NCBI GenBank assembly: GCA_040219135.1
Contig: JAVJTA010000011.1
Location: forward strand, 310,001 to 374,000
Direction of reading: 5' to 3'
Length of the DNA stretch: 64,000 nt
DNA from: UBA7803 sp040219135
Lineage (GTDB): Bacteria > Pseudomonadota > Gammaproteobacteria > Pseudomonadales > Azotimanducaceae
Shown: piece after piece, positions 60,649-64,000 of the stretch
How the letters are laid out: every line of letters begins with the position of its first letter
Numbering within the stretch: position 1 is the stretch's first letter
The notes under the pieces: model-generated
Told to the model about the DNA's origin: nothing
The model's database searches: none
The model's input: the letters and a program-made list of their open reading frames with translations, nothing else
Position numbers and translations under genes: made by a program

Positions 60649-62577
60649 ATGCCACAGTTCAACGAAAACACTGCTCTCCGTAATATCCTCAGCGGCACCG
60701 CGGCCGAAACCGGCAGTCGCTTCTTTCAGGTGCTCGTCGCCAATCTCGCAACGGTCTTCGGGGTCGATTTCGCCTGGGTCACGGAATTCCTGCCGGATAC
60801 GGATCGCTTACGTGCCTTGGCATTCATCCAGGACGGAAAACTGGTACTCGACTTCGAATACGCCATCGCGGAAACGCCCTGCGAACCGGTCATACGAGGC
60901 GCCTGCTTGATTCATCACCCCAGCGGCGTCCGGGACTGCTATCCGGGCGACGAAGATCTGAAATCGCTGAAGATGGAGAGCTATCTCGGTATTCCGCTGC
61001 TGGCTACCGACGGACGCGTTCTCGGTCACATGGCCATCATGGACAGGGCGCCGATGCCCAAGCAGGCGGAAGGTCTGGATGTCCTGCGTGTGTTTGCGAT
61101 GCGCGCTTCTGCTGAACTGCAGCGACTGAGTGAGGTATCCGTCATCAAGCAACAGGAGCAGGAACAGAGCCGCCTGAGCCGGGAGTTGCAGGATGCGTTG
61201 GAAAAGCTGAACGACAGCGAGCGCAGATACCGCGATCTTTTTGACGAAGCTCCGATCGCCTACGTCAACGAAGGGCTGGATTCCCGCTTCATCCAGGCCA
61301 ACAAGACGGCACTGCGCATCCTGGGTATCCCGCCCGAAAAGGCTGTCGGCTTTCTCGGGCGCTCGCTCGCGCCCGAAACGCCCGAGGCTCAGGTCCGCGT
61401 CGATGAGGCATTGGGATCGATCGGTCGCGGCCTCGGCGTGGAAGCAATGGTGCTGGAACTGCGGCGATTCGACAACGGAGAACCGGTGTGGATCCAATGG
61501 TGGTCGAAGCCTGACCTGAGCGGAAAGTTCACGCGGACCATGTTCATCGACATCACCGATGTGGTGCTCATGGCGAAGGAAAAGAGTTCACTACAGGCAC
61601 AGAATGAGTACCTCAAGGAGGAAATCGACCGGACCGGTGCGACCGACATCGTCGCTCGAAGCCATGCTATGCGCCAGGTGTTGAACGATGTGAAACAGGT
61701 GGCTCCTACCGACGCTAGCGTGTTGATTCTCGGCGAGACAGGCACCGGAAAGGAGGTATTCGCCCGCGCATTGCACAAAAACAGCTCGCGGGCTGACAGA
61801 CCTTTCATAAAGGTCAACTGTGGGGCCTTACCGGATTCTCTGATAGAGAGTGAGCTGTTTGGACACGAAAAAGGTGCATTCACGGGAGCAACGGCCAGAC
61901 GCGATGGTCGCTTCAAGCTCGCTGATAGCGGCACCATTTTTCTGGACGAGATCGGTGAGCTGCCGCTTCAGCTTCAAGTGAAACTGCTTCGCGTCCTCCA
62001 AGAAGGTGAGTTCGACCCGCTTGGCAGCACAAAGGTCCAGAAGGTGGACGTCCGTGTCATCGCCGCGACCAACCGGGATCTCTATCAGGCCGTTCAGGAT
62101 GGAGAATTCCGAGAAGACCTGTATTACCGACTGGCGGTGTTCCCGATCGAACTGCCTCCACTACGCGAGCGCCTGGACGACATTGCCGAGTTGGTTCACG
62201 TCTTTTCGAACGAGTTCATCCAGCGCATGGGACGTTATGTCGAGGCGCCCTCCCAGGCCGAACTTGCGCGCTTGCACGCTTACGGCTGGCCCGGCAACAT
62301 CCGGGAGCTGCACAACGTGATCGAACGCGCAATCATCACCTCCACGGACGGACGGCTGAATCTAGACCGGGCCCTACCGGAGACCGGAGACGTCCTTACG
62401 CCATCCGCCGGCAAAGTGAGAACCGCGGCCGAACTCGAGGACCTTGAGCGCGAGAATATGCTCCGGGCACTGGAGCAGGCAGGGGGACGCATTTCCGGGG
62501 ACGGCGGCGCCGCGAAACTTCTTGGAATGAACCCCTCGACTCTGAACTCGAGGTTGAAAGCGCTGAAGATTAAGTGA
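60649..62577 (+). CDS. Sigma-54-dependent activator with GAF, PAS, AAA+ and Fis HTH domains
   Basis: Protein of 642 aa. GAF-like sensor (about 15-170), coiled linker, PAS (about 195-310), AAA+ domain with Walker A GETGTGKE at 362-369 and the sigma-54-contacting GAFTGA at 409-414, and a C-terminal Fis-type HTH. The order resembles FhlA-type sensors that bind a small ligand rather than a receiver domain. It is divergent from the hvfA operon, which has a -24/-12 promoter, so it probably activates that operon. Ligand unknown: copper-related signal, NO, redox or an aldehyde are all possible. Confidence 0.95.
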   Translation: MPQFNENTALRNILSGTAAETGSRFFQVLVANLATVFGVDFAWVTEFLPDTDRLRALAFIQDGKLVLDFEYAIAETPCEPVIRGACLIHHPSGVRDCYPGDEDLKSLKMESYLGIPLLATDGRVLGHMAIMDRAPMPKQAEGLDVLRVFAMRASAELQRLSEVSVIKQQEQEQSRLSRELQDALEKLNDSERRYRDLFDEAPIAYVNEGLDSRFIQANKTALRILGIPPEKAVGFLGRSLAPETPEAQVRVDEALGSIGRGLGVEAMVLELRRFDNGEPVWIQWWSKPDLSGKFTRTMFIDITDVVLMAKEKSSLQAQNEYLKEEIDRTGATDIVARSHAMRQVLNDVKQVAPTDASVLILGETGTGKEVFARALHKNSSRADRPFIKVNCGALPDSLIESELFGHEKGAFTGATARRDGRFKLADSGTIFLDEIGELPLQLQVKLLRVLQEGEFDPLGSTKVQKVDVRVIAATNRDLYQAVQDGEFREDLYYRLAVFPIELPPLRERLDDIAELVHVFSNEFIQRMGRYVEAPSQAELARLHAYGWPGNIRELHNVIERAIITSTDGRLNLDRALPETGDVLTPSAGKVRTAAELEDLERENMLRALEQAGGRISGDGGAAKLLGMNPSTLNSRLKALKIK

Positions 62578-62656
62578 TTCAGCAACCGACCGTTGGCTGT
62601 GGACATCTCGAGGAACAGCAGGAGGATCCGCAGCGGAATGGGGATATCCTGCGCGG

Positions 62657-63634
62657 ATGCGCCGAACCCACACGCGCTCATATGGACCCGTTAGCCGCGT
62701 GCAGAAGATCGATCCGGATTTTTCCGCCGAAATCGTTGCAGACCTTTACCGATATCGGCACAAGCGTTCTACGGTCGCCATCTTACTTGCGGTACTGGGG
62801 GGCATCTTCGGAGCGCATCGCTTCTATCTCGGCAAGACGCTAACGGGCGTCCTCATGCTCCTGACAGGGGGCGGGGGCCTTTGCTGGTGGATCCGGGATA
62901 TGTTCCGGATTCGGGCGATGGTCGAGGCTTTCAACAGCGAGGAAGACACCAGGGCAGACGCGCAGTTGCCTCCCCAGGGGTTAGGGTTTCTGCCGCCGAG
63001 GGCCGAACTGAACCTCGGCGCTCCACCGACCTGGGCGAACAAGCGTCGCGGCCGACTGCAGGTGTTCGGCAGCGCGGTGGTTTTGATCCTGATCGGTCTG
63101 TCAATGGGCGCCATATCTGGCGCAACCGGGATTTACGAGCCGGTCGTGATCATCCTGGTGTTCATTGTCGTGACCCTGACCGCTGCCCGTTGGCAGGGGA
63201 TCTCGCGGGTTCCAATATTGAGCGGCCTGAGTCGCTGGAATCATCGGCTGCGCCTCTACTACCACACCGTTGACCCCGGCAGTATCTGGCTGCTGGCCCT
63301 ACGCCCCTTCGCTGGCCTGTTTTTCGCGCCGTGGCGCTCCCGGGCCCGCGCCGAAGTTCGGTTGTATCTTCAACTTGGCGTGGTGTTTTCACTACCGTTT
63401 GCCTTGTTGGATACGCTGGAGGTGTCCGAGTCCGACTCGTTGGCGGCTGGTCTCGGCCCCATGGTCGCTGAGTTTTTTCAGACGCTCTTCTACACGTATG
63501 CCTTCGTCGCACCGATTGGCGCCCTTCTGACGACGCAGCTTCTGTTGTCTCGACGCGACCGGATGCTGTGGGCGCTGAGTGCCGCGACTGTCGTGTCCAT
63601 CTTTCTCGGCTTAGTGGCCGTTGGCGCGGTGTAG
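62657..63634 (+). CDS. TM2-domain multi-span membrane protein
   Basis: Protein of 325 aa. The N-terminal third carries a TM2 domain: STVAILLAVLGGIFGAHRFYLG and GVLMLLTGGGGLCWWIRDMF, with a charged IRDM loop. It then has further hydrophobic segments (around 135-155, 235-270, 280-325), so it is longer than usual TM2 proteins. Start ATG 62657 is kept; GTG 62699 (VQKIDPDFS) is an alternative. Function unknown. Confidence 0.78.
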   Translation: MRRTHTRSYGPVSRVQKIDPDFSAEIVADLYRYRHKRSTVAILLAVLGGIFGAHRFYLGKTLTGVLMLLTGGGGLCWWIRDMFRIRAMVEAFNSEEDTRADAQLPPQGLGFLPPRAELNLGAPPTWANKRRGRLQVFGSAVVLILIGLSMGAISGATGIYEPVVIILVFIVVTLTAARWQGISRVPILSGLSRWNHRLRLYYHTVDPGSIWLLALRPFAGLFFAPWRSRARAEVRLYLQLGVVFSLPFALLDTLEVSESDSLAAGLGPMVAEFFQTLFYTYAFVAPIGALLTTQLLLSRRDRMLWALSAATVVSIFLGLVAVGAV

Positions 63635-63750
63635 GCCCTGGGAGGCAACTGGGTGGGGATTTGCCTGGGTGAAAACAGGCTTCGCCCGAGCCGGGAACTA
63701 TCCATGTCTGCCGGTTAGAGGGCTCTGAGGACTCGGTCCGGTCATTTCGA

Positions 63751-64000
63751 CTATTGGGGTTCCACCAGCGTCGGCGGCATGGAAATCGTGGGCCCCATCG
63801 TCGAACTTCGCACGCCGAAGTGCGGCTGCGCGAACCCGTATTCATAGGCGCCGTAGGGAGGGTACCAGACATTGCCATCGATCCTGCCGAGGATGATCTG
63901 CGAGGTGATCTTGGCGGGCACCGTGGTGCCGATCACGATGTTGTTGAGGAACTCGAAGTTCGCCACGTAGCTCCGGGCACCCCAGGACTGCTGAGAACCG
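63751..64000 (-). CDS. 3' part of an unidentified gene (runs off right edge)
   Basis: Open minus-strand frame from the window edge to TGA at 63751-63753, about 82 codons. It reads NNIVIGTTVPAKITS, GRIDGNVWYPPYGAYEYG and ends PPTLVEP. The frame stays open upstream past the window. Rich in aromatic and Gly residues; no family recognised. A GTG inside the frame may not be the true start. Confidence 0.45.
   Translation of the reverse strand, partial: GSQQSWGARSYVANFEFLNNIVIGTTVPAKITSQIILGRIDGNVWYPPYGAYEYGFAQPHFGVRSSTMGPTISMPPTLVEPQ

Overview
This window is GC-rich, gene-dense DNA from a Gram-negative bacterium, most likely an aerobic heterotrophic proteobacterium (probably gammaproteobacterial). 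The evidence is two TonB-dependent receptors with EEVVVTAR-type N-termini, many lipobox signal peptides, sigma-54 regulation and a large set of oxygenases. No rRNA, tRNA, CRISPR array, insertion sequence or integrase was seen. The left edge cuts a TonB receptor and the right edge cuts an unidentified minus-strand gene.

Layout. 1-12 kb, minus strand: SRPBCC protein, PhyH dioxygenase and TonB receptor, followed by a long catabolic operon (TonB receptor, SDR, CYP153-like P450, luciferase-like flavoenzyme, acetoacetate decarboxylase-like protein, SDR, lipoprotein hydrolase) whose last four genes overlap by a few bases. A plus-strand AhpD/CMD-like gene sits between the two blocks. 12-18.4 kb, minus: PRPP synthetase-like, thymidine/AMP phosphorylase, Glu/Leu-type dehydrogenase and an ADP-forming acyl-CoA synthetase-GNAT fusion. 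18.5-30 kb: epoxide hydrolase-like protein, glutathione peroxidase, carbamate kinase with a cyclic-diphosphoglycerate synthetase homologue, small lipoproteins, a Baeyer-Villiger monooxygenase, a membrane hydroxylase, a 2OG oxygenase and a medium-chain reductase. 30-46 kb: cytosolic KatG, truncated globin, Rieske oxygenase, SDR, F420-type LLM protein, a decayed aminotransferase, bactofilin, GFA protein, GPH/MFS transporter, a second CYP153-like P450 and an exported KatG. 46-53 kb: assorted single genes. 53-62.6 kb: a probable sigma-54 regulon with a divergent GAF-PAS-AAA+ activator, then hvfA-like metallophore precursor, DoxX, acetolactate synthase-like enzyme, aldehyde dehydrogenase, FMN glutamate synthase-like protein and a Na+/H+ antiporter.

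Main discoveries. (1) Two genes contain an in-frame TGA that is best read as selenocysteine: a carboxymuconolactone decarboxylase/AhpD-like protein with a CxxU motif (TGA 3263-3265) and a glutathione peroxidase (TGA 19805-19807). Each is followed at the correct distance by a perfect bacterial-SECIS-like hairpin. (2) An eight-fold EGKCG peptide of the HvfA copper-metallophore type is encoded beside DoxX, without the usual MNIO/DUF2063 modification genes, behind a near-consensus -24/-12 promoter and divergent from a sigma-54 activator. (3) A second, almost perfect -24/-12 promoter runs directly into four tandem 9-bp CCAATC repeats. (4) An aminotransferase is dying through tandem duplications, frameshifts and loss of the PLP lysine. 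(5) An 18-bp perfect palindrome lies between divergent Rieske oxygenase and SDR genes.

Taken together, the window reads as a scavenging and oxidative catabolism island for hydrophobic substrates (outer-membrane uptake, terminal hydroxylation, oxidation, CoA activation) interleaved with peroxide and metal defence (two KatG, Sec-GPx, AhpD-like selenoprotein, truncated globin, HvfA/DoxX). Substrates are inferred from families and are not shown by the sequence.
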